Assembly: GCA_036583965.1 (NCBI GenBank)
Contig: JAZBQD010000019.1
Coordinates: 2,347,006 to 2,411,005, forward strand
Direction of reading: 5' to 3'
DNA length: 64,000 nucleotides
Source of the DNA: Prunella strophiata
Lineage: Eukaryota; Chordata; Aves; Passeriformes; Prunellidae
A program made the position numbers and the translations under genes. Below, piece by piece: positions 1-11,499 of the stretch. The notes beneath the pieces are model-generated. The model saw only the letters and a list, made by a program, of their open reading frames with translations, was not told where the DNA came from and made no database searches. Every line of letters starts with the position of its first letter. Position 1 is the stretch's first letter.

Positions 1-1180
1 GATATTATTAATTGCCAATTAGTAGTCAAACAGCACTAATAGCACCTGGCACAGGGAGGGAATAATCAGCTGGGCTTCTGCAACTGGAAAAACACCCAGC
101 CCTGTGTAATTAAATGTCTTCTCCAGGCTCACCCCACCCGGCTGGCCTGGGCACTTGTGTGGGAAGCTTCCCACGCTGCTGGGAAGGGGCAGCCCCAGGA
201 TGGGATAAACCCAGCATGGGATTCTGCTGGTCCCACAGATGTGTTGTCCTTTCCTGGGATGGAAAGGATCTCTCCATGGTGTGTGGAAGGAGCAGCACAA
301 TTCCAGGAGCTGGTAGGAGCAATCCCTGCACGGGGTAATTGGGGTGTCTGAGGGATGAGACGTGGCTTAGGCTTAGGTTTAGGCTGGGTGTGAAGCCTAG
401 CTCAAGGGAGGGCAGGCCTGGTGTTCTTCATGCAACAGCTTGAGATCCAGCCCTGTCATAAACACAGCCATGGGAATGTGATAAATCCAAGCTGGCTCTG
501 CAGGTAGGGCTGTTTGCTGAGCTTGGAAATGGAGGAATGGAAAAGGCTTTTTGTGCCTTGGAATCTGTCCTGATTATACCTAAAAACCAGGGATTGATAC
601 TTGGAAAAAGAAACTGGGAGTGTTATTTCTCTATTTCTTTCAGCTGATCATCTCCTAGGAGCACTGGCTGGGCAGATCCAAGTCTGCAGCAGCATTCCAT
701 GTTCCTGAGAAAGTGGGAAAGCCTCAGGCACAGGGAATATTGCTGGAAAGAGAGGAAAATCCCCACTGTGGGTGAGGGGGGATGAGGAGGTGGCACCAGC
801 CTTCACCCAGGGGCAGTTGCCCTGGCAGAGCACAGGGGTCCTGGCTGCTCCAGGGAGTGATGCTGCAGCTCTTTTCTCACATACAGAGCACAAAATTGGG
901 GACTTTGTGATTTTTTTAGTTTTATTTGGGGGGAATTTTTGGTTTGGGGGTGATGAGCCAAGCAGTTGGTATTGGGGACCTCCAGGCTCTCCAGAACCCC
1001 ATGGGGCTGAAGAGAGCCCTGAATTCCTGCTCTGACAGCCCAAACCCTTCTTGTCTTCAAGGCAGCATCTTTCTCATCACTGGTGCCATAAAACAAGCTG
1101 CTCCAAGTGTGTGCTGAGGGTTTGTGGAAATCAGGGGTGTGGGATGTGCTGCCACATTCACTGGGAGGATTTTGGGGTGT
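1..1180. other. Intergenic DNA, no gene recognised
   Basis: No conserved protein, RNA gene or clear repeat is visible. All open frames are short and lack recognisable domains. A small run of TTAGG-like words occurs around 368-395 but is too short and irregular to call an array. Confidence 0.6.
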
Positions 1181-1434
1181 AAATGGATTCAAACTGGCAG
1201 AGGGCAGGGATGGGATGGGATATTGGGAAGGAATCCTGGCTGTGAGGGTGGGCAGGCCCTGGAATAGAATTCCCAGAGCTGCTGTGGCTGCCCCTGGATC
1301 CCTGGAAGTGTCCAAGGCCAGGTTGGACAGGGATTGGAGCAGCCTGGGATGGTGGAAGTTGTCCCTGCCCATGGCATGGGTGGAATGAGATGATTTTTAA
1401 GGTCATTCCAACCCAAACCATTCTGGGATTCCAT
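1181..1434 (+). mobile_element. CR1 LINE 3' fragment
   Basis: The sequence follows the avian CR1 3' UTR: a 'tattgggaaggaat' block, then the 'ccaaggccaggttggacagg' block, then 'gtccctgcccatggca', ending with 'ccaacccaaaccattctggg'. The tail at 1420-1434 is the diverged ATTCTRTG terminus, so the element reads on + and is 5'-truncated, as most CR1 copies are. Confidence 0.85.
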
Positions 1435-2221
1435 AAATCAGGGGAGCTGCCTGGGAGGGCTTGATTAGCTGGGATGGCTGAGTCTGGGAACTCTCCTCTG
1501 CAAAGCACCAAAATTAGGGAATCCCTCCAGAACAAGGGGTCTAAGGGCTGAGTTTGCACCAGGAAAGAAGCAAAGGAGGTGCCCTAGTGCAGAAAATCAT
1601 GGCTGGAGGTGGAGGCATCTGTCCCTGGGCTTTGGAGCAGGATGGGATCTGGGGTGAGCCAGGATTGGGTTTATTGGATGGGATAACACAGCAGGACCCT
1701 GCTCCCCCTGCAAAAAAAACGCATTAATTTTAAATACAGCAAGTGCTGCTGGAGCAGCTGGGAGTGGTGCCACAAGCAGGGTGGCAGAGGGGTGACACTT
1801 TCCCAGGGTTTTCCTGGGATTGCCCACGGCATCCTTCACCCCCTTCCTTTAGGGAAGGCCTTGGACAAAGAAATGTTGGCACAAGGCAGAACTGTGCAAA
1901 CATGAGGTGGGCAAGGCTGAAATAGGAACACCTGGGATTTCTCCCTCACTGCCCATCACTGGCTTCCAGGAGCTTTATTTTTAGTATTTTCTTTTTTTAA
2001 AAAATCATTTTTTTTTGGATCACTGAAATAATTTGGATCACTGAAATAATTTGGATTGGATTGAAATAATCTCCTGGCATGGATGAGAGTCAGGGCTCTG
2101 CATTTCATGCTCCTGCAGTAATGGGTGTCAGGGTTCTCCTTTAAACCTCTCTTTCCCAGGGCTTTATATCTGCATCATAAAAATTCAGAGGAAGGAAAAA
2201 AGGAATCACATAAAAAGAGGT
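1435..2221. other. Intergenic DNA, nothing recognised
   Basis: No gene is visible. A short AT-rich patch (about 1970-2070) contains two adjacent copies of an 'aataatttggatcactg' word, a minor local duplication. Confidence 0.55.
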
Positions 2222-2449
2222 CGTAGCCACAGCTGCTTTTGGTTTGTTGTGCTCACAGAGCTCATAAACAGCTTGGTTTGGAAGTGGAGAGGGGCAGGTC
2301 CAGCTGCTGGGGGATGTTTGGGGTGGGAACCCAGGGATTTCGAGGGTGCCATGAAAATGTGAGCTCATGGGAGAATGGATTGAGGTTTTGGGGATGGGGG
2401 CTTGCCCTGATCATCCCACACACACAGGTCCTGCCCTGGAGGGGAGGGC
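2222..2449. repeat. Left copy of a 228-bp duplicated contig end
   Basis: This segment is repeated almost base for base at 2950-3177, immediately on the other side of the 500-N gap. Differences are mostly single-base indels near the start (for example 'gccacagctgc' versus 'gccaagctgc', 'ataaacagc' versus 'ataaaacagc'). It most likely represents one genomic segment present at the ends of two contigs that were not merged. Confidence 0.85.
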
Positions 2450-2949
2450 NNNNNNNNNNNNNNNNNNNNNNNNNNNNNNNNNNNNNNNNNNNNNNNNNNN
2501 NNNNNNNNNNNNNNNNNNNNNNNNNNNNNNNNNNNNNNNNNNNNNNNNNNNNNNNNNNNNNNNNNNNNNNNNNNNNNNNNNNNNNNNNNNNNNNNNNNNN
2601 NNNNNNNNNNNNNNNNNNNNNNNNNNNNNNNNNNNNNNNNNNNNNNNNNNNNNNNNNNNNNNNNNNNNNNNNNNNNNNNNNNNNNNNNNNNNNNNNNNNN
2701 NNNNNNNNNNNNNNNNNNNNNNNNNNNNNNNNNNNNNNNNNNNNNNNNNNNNNNNNNNNNNNNNNNNNNNNNNNNNNNNNNNNNNNNNNNNNNNNNNNNN
2801 NNNNNNNNNNNNNNNNNNNNNNNNNNNNNNNNNNNNNNNNNNNNNNNNNNNNNNNNNNNNNNNNNNNNNNNNNNNNNNNNNNNNNNNNNNNNNNNNNNNN
2901 NNNNNNNNNNNNNNNNNNNNNNNNNNNNNNNNNNNNNNNNNNNNNNNNN
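2450..2949. other. Assembly gap (500 N)
   Basis: Exactly 500 unknown bases, the same size as the other two gaps, so the length is a placeholder. The identical flanks suggest that no sequence is really missing here. Confidence 0.95.
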
Positions 2950-3177
2950 CGTAGCCAAGCTGCTTTTGGTTGTTGTGCTCAACAGAGCTCATAAAACAGC
3001 TTGGTTTGGAAGTGGAGAGGGCCAGGTCCAGCTGCTGGGGGATGTTTGGGGTGGGAACCCAGGGATTTCGAGGGTGCCATGAAAATGTGAGCTCATGGGA
3101 GAATGGATTGAGGTTTTGGGGATGGGGGCTTGCCCTGATCATCCCACACACACAGGTCCTGCCCTGGAGGGGAGGGC
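2950..3177. repeat. Right copy of a 228-bp duplicated contig end
   Basis: It is the counterpart of 2222-2449. The copy starts exactly at the gap edge and the left copy ends exactly at the other gap edge. That is the pattern of overlapping contig ends rather than a biological duplication. Confidence 0.85.
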
Positions 3178-3220
3178 TGCTGTACCTGCTGCTGGGACCC
3201 CAAAATGGGCTAGAACCCTA

Positions 3221-3360
3221 AAATCCCAGGATTATTTGTGTTGGAACCTTCAAAACCATCCAGCCCAACCCTCCTGACAGAGGTAGGGAGTCATTTCACT
3301 CTCCCAGTTTGCTCCAAGCCCCATCCAACCTGGCCTTGGACACTTCCAGGGATGGAGAAG
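3221..3360 (-). mobile_element. CR1 LINE 3' fragment, diverged
   Basis: Read on the minus strand it ends with a diverged tail (reverse complement of 'aaatcccaggattatttgtg'). It carries the 'gctccaagccccatccaacc' and 'ggccttggacacttcc' blocks of CR1. It is internally shortened. Confidence 0.75.
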
Positions 3361-4037
3361 AGGTCTGGGAGCTTCCAGGGCAGCAAGGGACTTTTTTGGG
3401 GTGGCCCAGATCTGTCCCCAAATCTGTGATTCCTCCCTCCTGCCTTGCACCAGCTCCCAGACACAGCCCTGGGGAAGGGTGAGCCAGCTCCTCCCCTCCC
3501 AGTTTGCTCTAATGAAACCTGGGCTGAGAATCCCAGCTTCCCCAGAGCCTGGCAAGGAATGGGGGCTCTAAACTTTGAGAAAATTCCTTCCTGGAAGTGC
3601 AGGACCCAGGCTGGGGGCAGCATCCACAGGGTGCCACACCACCCAGGGTGGGTGGCTTGGGCACAGTGTTCACCCCACCCTCTGGGATGGAAATCATCTG
3701 GTCTGGGGCACATCCCTGAGCCTGAGCTGGCCTTGCTGTCCCCTCAGCCCATTCAGGGGAGGGAACAATGTCATTTCAGGGCCAGGATTTCCAGAATTTC
3801 AATTTGGTGATGGTCTGGGAGACAACCAGGAGTATTTATCCTGACTTCCTGAGGGATAAATGCTTTTGGAGCAAGATAATCCTGCTGGGTGAAAGCTGGG
3901 GATGTCATTGTCACCACTCAGACGTGTCCTTTCCTCTGTGCTGTGGGGCTGGCAGGGGGAAACCTCCAGAGATCCACAGTGCTGCTTCCTGGGGAAGTGG
4001 TGTGTTTGGGAAAGGTTCCACTGAAAGTTGCCCCTTC
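3361..4037. other. Intergenic DNA, nothing recognised
   Basis: No gene, RNA or repeat family is recognised. Short open frames on both strands show no domain. Confidence 0.55.
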
Positions 4038-4143
4038 AAAACAAAACAAAACCAAAAAAAAAAAAACCAAAAAAAAAACAAAACAAAAAAAAAAAACCAA
4101 ACAAACAAAAAAACCCCAACCAAACAAAAAAAAACAAACCAAA
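4038..4143. repeat. A-rich low-complexity tract
   Basis: About 105 bp of A runs broken by single or double C (AAAACAAAACC type). It gives artificial Lys/Asn-rich or Phe-rich frames. Confidence 0.9.
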
Positions 4144-4187
4144 ATGATGCCTTTTCCTGCTGCAGAGAAGGGAGTGGGGGCAGCAGG

Positions 4188-4294
4188 AATCATGGAATTC
4201 CAGAATGGTTTGGATTGGAAGGGACATTAAAGACCATTTCATTCCAAATCCCTGCCATGGGCAGGGAAACTTTCCACTTGCCCAGGTTGCTCAG
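4188..4294 (-). mobile_element. CR1 LINE terminal fragment
   Basis: It begins with 'aatcatggaattccagaat', the reverse complement of the CR1 tail, followed by 'ttggaagggacattaaag' and 'ctgccatgggcagggaaac'. It is cut off at about 4294, where an AT-rich tract starts. Confidence 0.8.
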
Positions 4295-4590
4295 GTTTTA
4301 TATATAAATGACCAAATGCTACATATAAAATATATATATTATCTAAAAATATATATATTATTTATATATATAATGTATATATTATATATGTAAAATATAA
4401 AAATATATATTTATATAACACATATAATACATAATATATTTATATAATATAATATATATAACATATACATTATATTTATATAATATATAGTATATATACA
4501 TATATAAGATATATTAGATATATACTATTATTTATATAGATATTTTTTAGTGTTTAATGGTATATAAATATTTAGATATAAATGTATATC
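4295..4590. repeat. (TA)n-rich microsatellite block
   Basis: Nearly 300 bp composed of ATATAT and TATTTATATA words with very little G or C. It is self-complementary at many points and could extrude cruciforms. It directly abuts a truncated CR1. Confidence 0.9.
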
Positions 4591-5121
4591 CACAGGCTTT
4601 CCCTGCCAAAGGAGCACCCCAAAATCCTGTCTGGAAAAATGCACTGCAATAATGCACTATGGTTTTGCAAGCCCTCAAATGCATTTGGTCACTTGCAGGT
4701 TTACAAGAACATTCCTGAGCTCTGATATTAATTTACAGCTAAATAAGCAATAAACACAGAAATGAACTGTTTGCTGCCAGAGCAGGGAGATATTCCCAAT
4801 CCATTACTAAAGCTGGGAGGTTTCAAGGCTTTTTGGGACATGGTGCCAGCTCCAGACTGTCCCACGGGTGGCAGAGCACTCAGTGACACCTCTCCAGTGA
4901 GATTCCCCAGGGAACTGAACTGGGGTAAAGCCCAGCCAAAGCCTGTGGGGGTTTCAGAGCTGGTGTTCAGTGCTGGTTCAGCCCCAAAAATGGGATTTTT
5001 AGCCCTGGGGACTGGGATGGAATGAGGGAGGGGGAAGGAGAGGCTCTGGGAGCAGTGGGGAGAAAAAAGGGGGTGACCACAGTGGAGGGATACAGGGATA
5101 TGGGACCACAGCAATGTACCC
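4591..5121. other. Intergenic DNA, nothing recognised
   Basis: No gene or recognisable repeat family. Confidence 0.55.
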
Positions 5122-5477
5122 AGGGAGCTTGGAGACCCTGAAATCTGGGGTCCCTGGGAGCTCAGGGACACAGGGATCTTGGAGACCCCAAAATCTGGGG
5201 TCCCTGGGAGCTCAGGGACACAGGGATCTTGGAGACCCCAAAATCTGGGGTCCCTGAGAGCTCAGGGACACAGGGATCTTGGAGACCCCAAAATCTGGGG
5301 TCCAGGGAGCTCAGGGACACAGGGAGCTTGGAGACCCCAAAATCTGGGGTCCAGGGAGCTCAGGGACACAGGGAGCTTGGAGACCCCAAAATCTGGGGTC
5401 CAGGGAGCTCAGGGACACAGGGAGCTTGGAGAGCCCAAAATCTGGGGTCCCTGGGAGCTCAGGGACACAGGGAGCTG
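5122..5477. repeat. Minisatellite, 49-50 bp unit, about 7 copies
   Basis: The block 'ggagaccccaaaatctgggg' recurs at 5131 (one variant), 5181, 5231, 5281, 5330, 5379 and 5428. Between occurrences lies 'gagctcagggacacaggga'. Unit length drifts from 50 to 49 bp by loss of bases in the ccctgggag segment, so the open peptide frame through it is incidental. Confidence 0.95.
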
Positions 5478-5484
5478 GGCTGCA

Positions 5485-6405
5485 GCTGTCTGGCTCCTGT
5501 GTGCCATTAATAAACACAAAGGGATTAACGAGCTATTTGTGGGAGCCCATTAGGCAAATATTAGCCCAGCTATGGATCCTCCTGGAGAGTGCCTCAGTCC
5601 ATTTCATGAAAATCAATTCCCTTTTGGGCAGGCATGGGGAGAGGCCACGGCAGCCTCAAAAGGCAGAGGAGTTGCACAAATCCTGCCTGGCAGCACTGGC
5701 ACCTCTGGAAGCTTTTGTGTGAGGTGCCTGTTCTGATCCCACCCAACATGCTGCTGTTGGTGCTCCCAGGACTGGTGTCAGTGACCTGAAGTGATTCCTG
5801 CTGTCTCCAAAGGGGATTTTCAGCCCTGCTGTGACTCAAACACCAGGCAGGGGCTGTTGGCACCAGCCCTGGCACCCCTGGAGTGCCACAGTGGGGTGAG
5901 GTGGGTGTGGAGGTGGTGAATGGAACTGAGATGGGCTTTAAGATCCAACCCAAATCATGGCAATGTGGAACTCTGTCCCCAGCTGCTCTGGGCTCCTCGA
6001 GCCTGGTGGGAGCAGGGATGCCCAGGGTGAGCCCCTGGCACTGGGGGGTCCAGGGGGGCTCTGCTTTTCCCTGCCCTGGGCTCCCACCCCCTCTCCCCTT
6101 TGGCATCCATCCCTTCCCCTGCCAAATGGAGCGCTGACCTTGGCCGGGGCTGCCGGGAAGGCCCGGAGCACAAACAGCTCTTCAGAGCAGCAGTAAATCA
6201 TTGATGGGTGCCTGATGGACACGTGGGGCCATGGCCAAGCTCCCTGGGCTCCCCGGGCATGGAGGAGGGGGTGGGTGGCCCAGGCTGGCTTGTCCCTGCT
6301 GCAATATCCTGTTTACAAAGCACCAGGCTGGTGTCTCATTTCCATGGGCAAAGAGGTGCCTGCCTGCTCTCCCTGGGGATGGAAACAGCACCAGCAGAGC
6401 TGGTA
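5485..6405. other. Intergenic DNA with one weak CR1 tail
   Basis: No gene is recognised. At about 5921-5960 the words 'atgggctttaagatccaacc' resemble the CR1 + strand terminus, but the match is too short to call separately with confidence. Confidence 0.45.
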
Positions 6406-6660
6406 GGGTTAGCACTAAGATTAGGGTTAGGATTAGGGTTATTCAAAAAGCACCCCAGAAAGTTGTGCTAGCACCAGGGTTGTTGTAAGCCATGCCAAGG
6501 AAAGCACATCCCAGCAGGGCAGTGCCACCCCAGGGTTAGCACTAAGATTAGGGTTAGGATTAGGGTTATTCAAAAAGCACCTCAGAAAGTTGTGCTAGCA
6601 CCAGGGTTGTTGCAAGCCATGCCAAGGAAAGCACATCCCAGCAGGGCAGTGCCACCCCAG
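6406..6660. repeat. Tandem duplication, 127-bp unit x 2, with telomere-like hexamers
   Basis: Two copies start at 6406 and 6533 and differ at only a few bases (for example 'gcaccccagaaag' versus 'gcacctcagaaag'). Each begins with 'attagggttaggattagggt', a degenerate TTAGGG run. The duplication is young, judging by the near identity. Confidence 0.93.
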
Positions 6661-9056
6661 GGCATGGTGGTGTGGATGGAGGGAAGGGGATGGCATGGCA
6701 GCCTTTGTGTCCTTCTGTGATGGAGTTGGGGTTTAAATTATGGGGATTAAATTAAATTTTGGGGGAATTATTAAATTTAAAAAATTAATTTTCAAAAATT
6801 ATTTCAATTAATTAAATAATTAATTTATGGGGAAATCCTAATTTAACTGGCTCAGGCTGTGAGGGTTGCACTAGGTTCCCTTCAGGAAGTGCATTGGAGG
6901 ATCTCCAGTTCTCCCAGTGTGAATGTGGTGCTGCTCCATGACCCCTTGTGCCCAATCCATTCCTGATGTTGCTGCACTTTGCACAGAGCAAACCCAGCCC
7001 TGCCCCCCTGACCCCTTTTCCCAGCTTTATCCCAGATCCACCTGATCCACCCTGGATCGGGTTTGGAGCAAAACCTTCAGCTTCATGACCCCATTCCCAG
7101 ATTTCACCATGGCTCCTGCAAACTTGCAACCAAGCCCTGCTGCCATGGAAAATCCATGGACATAGGTGAACAAGAAGCAAGGAGCTGCATCACCAGGATG
7201 CCAGGGGGGCACTGTGCCCCCCACACCTCCTCCTTTGGAGCTCTGATGGATACCCTGGCTCTTTCACCACCCAAATTCCACTTTTTGGTAATTTTTTTTT
7301 TTTTTTTCAGCAGAGAAATTCCCAGTTTTCCTCCCACCCCACACCACTGAGGGGGGAATTCTCTGATGTCTTGTAGGTCAGGGCTGTTGGTGACCCCCCT
7401 GAGGGGGCCCTTGCTGGGGTTTCTCTCCTGTTTCAGCAGCCCTGAGGCGTCTGCCCCTCTGTCAGATGGCTTTGGAATCATGGAGTGGTGTTGAAGCCGG
7501 AGAACAGACGGGCTAAAAATATTCCCCTGCTCTCTCCTGTGATCTTTCCTCCCTGTCTGCCCCTCCCCACCACCCTTTCCTGCTTTACACCACAATTCCA
7601 TGGGATTGCAGCAGCTCTGGCAGGCTGGGAGCAAACTCTAGGAATCACCCCCAGGCCCAGAGACACAAAAAAGCCCTTTTAGGATGGGAGAGGGGAAATA
7701 GGGTTTTTAAAGAGGGAAATGAGAGTGGGTTTGGGAATGGGGCTGTAGGGAAAACCAGCTCCATAGAAAATCCCTGCCCACCTCAGCCCGAATTTATCAA
7801 TAATTTGGTGATAAACCCCAGCTTGGCACCCCGGGTTTGGGTGAGGGGTTCGGTTTGGGGGTGACCCCACCTTTCCCTCCGGCCATCCCGAGGAATCTCC
7901 CCGGGCTCCAATCGCATCCCTGCGGCTGCTGGGGAGGATGCTGGGCTGGAGGAGCTGCAAATGCTGCGGGCTAGATTAGCACAACGCCCCGGATCAGCGC
8001 TGCCGAGCCGGGGGATGCTTCCCTGCCGGCTGCACGCTTGGATTTTCTTGATGGTTCCAACACTTGGGGATTCAGGCTGGATTTTCTCATTTTCCAGCCT
8101 CGTTGGGCTTAAATCTCGTGCAGCTCCTTTTATTTTCATCCTTGCTGACTTCCCAGGCAAAGGATGGGCACGGTAAATTCAGAGGGGGATTTTTGGGGGC
8201 CTGTTAAATGTAGCAATATCCTCCCCTCCCTAAAATCTCTTGGAAGCAGCCCCTCTGGGAGCACCCCCTGAATTCCCGGGGAGCCGGGGTGGTTTGGCAT
8301 TGCCCAAATTCCAGAATGCTCCAGGAGGCCATCCCGCTCTCCACCTGGCTCCTGAGCTGGGGTGTCCCCAGGCCACTCCCAGGATGCTCCTCCTTTCCCA
8401 GCACCATCCAGGGCTGGCTCGTGCATGCTGGAGGAGCTGAATTTCCCAAAATTCAGGTGAATTTCCCAAAATTCAGCTGGGATGGATGGAGTTGGAGCTG
8501 TCCCCAGGTGGATACACCCAGGGGCAGCACTGGGGCAAAACCCCTGAGGAAGGGTCCCAATGTGTGCTCAGGCTTTTAATGATTGATTATCATTATTATT
8601 TATTTATTTTATTACTACTTAAAAAGCTCAGGCTTATTAATGATACTATATTCAAACCAAATTAAAGCAGAGGCTTGGTGAGATCTCCGTGAATTGGGTA
8701 TTTATGGCCAAAAAATCAGATGGAATTCTCCTAAACAGCCCAGGAAAAGCTGGAGAGGGTCCCTCCAGCCTGGTTGTTTCTGTGTCACCCCAGCCTGGGT
8801 AGGGAGGGAGGAAAACTTCCTTGGAAATCCCCATGAAATGCAGGAATGGGAGCGAGGTCCAGCTCCTCCCCGGAGTTTATAGCAACGCTCCGGCTGTTGT
8901 GGCTCCGCGCCGGGGATTCTTTATTTAATTTCTTCCCCTTATGGGCTGAGAAACCTTCCCAGCCCCAGCACAGCCCTCTCACAGTAGCTGGGATTTGTTT
9001 TCCTCTCTTGTCCAGGGAGGAATTTCTAAATCCCAGCTGCAGCCAGAGCTGGAGCC
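6661..9056. other. Intergenic DNA, no gene recognised
   Basis: Contains an AT-rich island at about 6725-6840 (AATTAATT words), a T-run at 7293-7308 and short AT-rich runs near 8575-8640. No exon, RNA gene or repeat family could be supported. Confidence 0.55.
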
Positions 9057-9110
9057 CTGGAATATGCTGAGTTGGAAGGGGCCCATCAGGATAGTTGAGT
9101 CTGATGCTGT
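9057..9110 (-). mobile_element. Possible CR1 terminal remnant
   Basis: The words 'gaatatgctgagttggaagg' and 'cccatcaggatagttgagtc' resemble the terminal region of another CR1 subtype read on minus. It is short and diverged. Confidence 0.45.
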
Positions 9111-11133
9111 GCCAGGTGTCATCGAGCAGTGGTGACACCCCTGTCCCCAAATGCACCCCACAGGGCTTGTGGTCGGTACTGAGGCCCCTGTGCTGCTGCT
9201 CCAGGATAAATTTTCCTAGCAGGACATCCCAAAAATCCCTAGAAATGGATGCTGGGCACCGACAGCAGCAAGCCTGGCTTGGCACAACTGATCCATCAGC
9301 CTTTGGGTAGGGAATGGGATGCAGAGAGGGATGGGTTTAGTTGATATTTTGTTGCTTTTGGAATAATAATTTTTATGCCATTAACAAAATCTGAGGGACA
9401 CTGTGAGATAAGAGAGCTCCCACATCTCCTGTGTCCATCCCTGCCAGTGACAATGGCAGCATTGAAATTCTGGGATGGGAGACACTCGCCTGGAGATAAT
9501 GCAGGATCACAGTGAGCTGCTGCTATTTCCTGTCCTTTCCATATAAATACATCCAGTGCGAGAAAAAATCCATGTATTTTATGGGAATGGTATTTTCAGT
9601 CATCACCACACCACCTTTTTTAAAATTATTATTATTTTGAGATAGGCCTAGTGATGCAAAACAAAAAAAAAAAAAAAACCAACCCCAAAAGACTTCAATT
9701 TTTTTTCCATTTTCCATCTGCGTTTCCGCTCCTTGGGACTTTGAGGGAGATTAATTCCAGGATTGTGAGAGAAATGTCACCGGAGTCTTTGGGCTTTTCC
9801 TCTCACAGAGAGGAGAGGCAGAGCAGACCCTGGCTCAGGTCCATCTTTCCAAGCTCTCCCCACGCTGCAGCCTGGGCTGGCTTTTCCTGGAGCATCTCCC
9901 CCAGCCCTGGGAGCAGTCTCCCCTTGGAAGGAGCCGAGATTTCCCCCCCGGCTCCGGAGCAGCGTCGCGCCCGCGCCATCCACGTCGGTGTTTATACATC
10001 GCCTCGCTGGCATCCCAGAGCTCTTCCTGCTGCTTTATTTAGCCTCTGCAGCAAGGCAGGAGCTGGGTTCCTGTGTCCCTGTGTTCCACAGGGCTGGGGA
10101 TGGATGGGGCTGGGATGTGCCCAGCAGGACCCACTCGTCCTCCTCAGCAATGGGGCCACGTCCCACTTGTGCGACCCCACAGCCCCTAAAGTGTTTTGTG
10201 GGTTTGGATAAATGAGCCAAAGGGAGGCTTTGCTTGGTTATCCCCCTGTGTTAACTGCAGGATGGGTGTTTCCAGAGGGAGGTTTTTGGGGGGAAAAAAG
10301 ACATTTCTTGCTGGAATGACAGGCCCTGCTTGGACAGGATGCTCTCCATGCCCTTGGCAGTGGCACCAGTGGCTTTGTAAGGACTCCAGCAGGAGGTGTG
10401 GGGTAGAAACCCTCTCCCAGTTCCACCTGGCATGGAGCATGAGAGTGAGCCCAAACCCAGGGGACATCCAGCCCCAGCTCTGCAGAAAGCCAGGTTGTTG
10501 TTTTCCCGAGGAGAGCGGCGCATTGGATTCCCAGCGCTGGTACCGTGCACTCCCATAATGTAATTACCCAGCACGATCTGTGGAGCTGCAAACAGATTTC
10601 AGCAAGGAGTGTCAGGGTGTTCACAGCAGAGCTGCTCTTTATTTAGGGCTGGGAACAAGCAGCTCCTCTCTCCCAGAGCCTCGGAGAGACTGCGGGGGCC
10701 GAGGCGGCCTCGCAGGTCAGCCCGAGAAACGCCTTGAGACAGTTAAAAGTGAGGAATAAATAACTCCTCCAAAAACAATCTCACCAGATGGCACTTCTGA
10801 AGGAGGAGCAGCTCAGAGATGCTTTGCTGCTAATTTATGGTGCTGCTGCTGTTGCTATTCCAGGCCTGGGTCACCTATGGAGAGGGATCTGTGCGTGCAT
10901 CAGCTCCAAGGGGTGGCCAGGCCTCACATGAGTGAGCCCCACTCACCTTCATCCAGCTGCTAGTGGGGGATTTAGTGGGGATGGGGTTTAATTCTGCTCC
11001 TGCCTCAACCTGAATCCTAAGAACTGGGATTCTGTGATCTCCCAAGGGCTGGGGATACTGGGATGGGTGTTGGGGTTCCCTACACAAGGGTGTTGGGGCC
11101 CCCCAGAGGATATGTGAGTCCCTTCCCTGGGAG
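9111..11133. other. Intergenic DNA, no gene recognised
   Basis: Only short frames without domains. An A-rich run lies at 9659-9678. GC content rises in short patches (9940-9990, 10680-10720) but no exon is recognisable. Confidence 0.55.
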
Positions 11134-11448
11134 ATCATAGAATCCCAGGGTTGTTTGGATTAGAACAGACCTTAAAAAAACATCTTGTTCCAATACCTGC
11201 CATGGGCAGGGACACCTTCCACTGTCCTAGGGCGTTCCAAGCTCTGTCCAGCCTGGGCTTGGACACTCCCAGGGATCCAGGGACAGCCACAGCTTCTCTG
11301 GGCACCCTGTGCCAGGGCCTTGCTCCCCTCCCAGGGAAGGATTCCTTCCCGATATCCCATCTCTCCCTGCCCTCTGGCAGTGGGAAGCCATTGCCCCTTA
11401 TCCAAAGTCCCTCTCCAGTTCTCTTGGAGCCCCACTGGAAGGGGCTGT
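11134..11448 (-). mobile_element. CR1 LINE 3' fragment
   Basis: Starts with 'atcatagaatcccagggttg' (tail on minus), then the 'gccatgggcagggacacctt' block, the 'agccacagcttctctgggca' block and 'ccttatccaaagtccctctc'. It is one of the longer copies here and lies just upstream of the CpG island. Confidence 0.88.
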
Positions 11449-11499
11449 AAGATCAATCCAAGCTGGACATCCCCAGCTCTCCCAGCCCTCCAGAGCAGA

